From Steinernema hermaphroditum (Eukaryota; Nematoda; Chromadorea; Rhabditida; Steinernematidae), in assembly GCA_030435675.1 (NCBI GenBank), contig CM059623.1, positions 13,486,092 to 13,550,091 on the forward strand: a stretch of 64,000 nt of DNA, given 5' to 3'. A program made the position numbers and the translations under genes. Of the stretch, positions 63,620 to 64,000 are shown one piece after another. Position 1 is the stretch's first letter; each line of letters starts with the position of its first letter. Under the pieces are notes generated by a model. It did not search any database and was not told where the DNA came from. It was given only the letters and a program-made list of their open reading frames with translations.

Positions 63620-64000
63620 CGCTGTTGCATGCTGGTTAGTAGACGTCTGATGGCGACAAAAAAAGGCGACCTGTCTGAAACGAAAAACACGAGTAAACAC
63701 ACAAGGCGTAAGTGGGGAAAGAGGGTAAGAAGCGATCGATGGAGTAATTATACAAACGCCATGCAAAATAGGGGCACGTGATAGACAGAGGAGTCTACAT
63801 ATCGAGCCTGTCTCGCATCATCAGATTTGCAAATTTGCGGATGCGCGTTCGCATCGCTCAAATCACCAGGTTGCAGCTCAATTGCAAACGAGCTGCAAAA
63901 AGTGGGGTTTGCGGACTACGCGCTCTCTGATCCGTTGGGAAGTAAGCCGTTAAGAATTCCGCACAGCATTCCGGAGATGTCACCAACTACTGGATTAGTC
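63620..64000. other. 5' region of the RhoGAP gene
   Basis: 63620-63675 is 5' UTR of the first coding exon. Beyond the acceptor at 63675 lies an intron or a trans-splice outron. The word aaatttgcggatgcgcgttc region (63830-63880) shows no feature I can name. Confidence 0.4.

Overview
The window is from a eukaryote and most likely a nematode. Coding exons are split by 40-55 bp introns with TTTCAG-type acceptors. Start codons sit directly on acceptor AGs, as expected for trans-spliced mRNAs. The host genes have clear nematode counterparts. A multicopy family of about 312-residue proteins beginning MDTVPY resembles the large F-box-like families I associate with Steinernema; that genus assignment is inference only.

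Region 1 (1-44.6 kb) is a transposon graveyard with several young, structurally complete elements: a broken RTE-type LINE; a FLYWCH-carrying MULE (1242-3302); an hAT with perfect 8-bp target duplications (9142-11705); an intact Tc1/mariner-type element (16852-18156); a giant Helitron whose eleven predicted exons form one open frame of about 2,759 codons (18590-27308); a two-gene PIF/Harbinger element beside its own MITE (32478-36024); and an almost intact RTE LINE (36043-39058) with 10-bp target duplications. Short elements sharing both ends of that LINE recur. Between these lie one intact and two damaged copies of the MDTVPY family (one damaged by a 1-bp homopolymer loss, one internally deleted), plus a third full-length open copy and stray fragments. 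Repeated segments in the window preserve several paralogous 'empty sites', so the order of nested insertions can be read directly.

Region 2 (44.6-64 kb) is the host gene block: a divergent RNPS1 paralog (+), the RNPS1-like gene itself (-), a drebrin-like/ABP1 actin-binding protein (+, dbn-1-like), a recognisable SUZ12 (-, 10 exons, 911 codons), a tRNA-Lys(CUU), a METTL5 methyltransferase (-), and a WW-PH-RhoGAP protein (-). METTL5 lies about 350 bp downstream of the RhoGAP gene on the same strand and could share an operon with it. Between SUZ12 and METTL5 about 4 kb holds little recognisable coding sequence.

The best candidate for a little-described system is the Helitron. It joins an N-terminal Ulp1/C48-type protease, the Rep and Pif1-like helicase domains, and a second Ulp1-like domain at the C terminus whose catalytic Cys is replaced by Ser. 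Exon coordinates were worked out by hand from splice signals and reading-frame continuity; no search or alignment was run.
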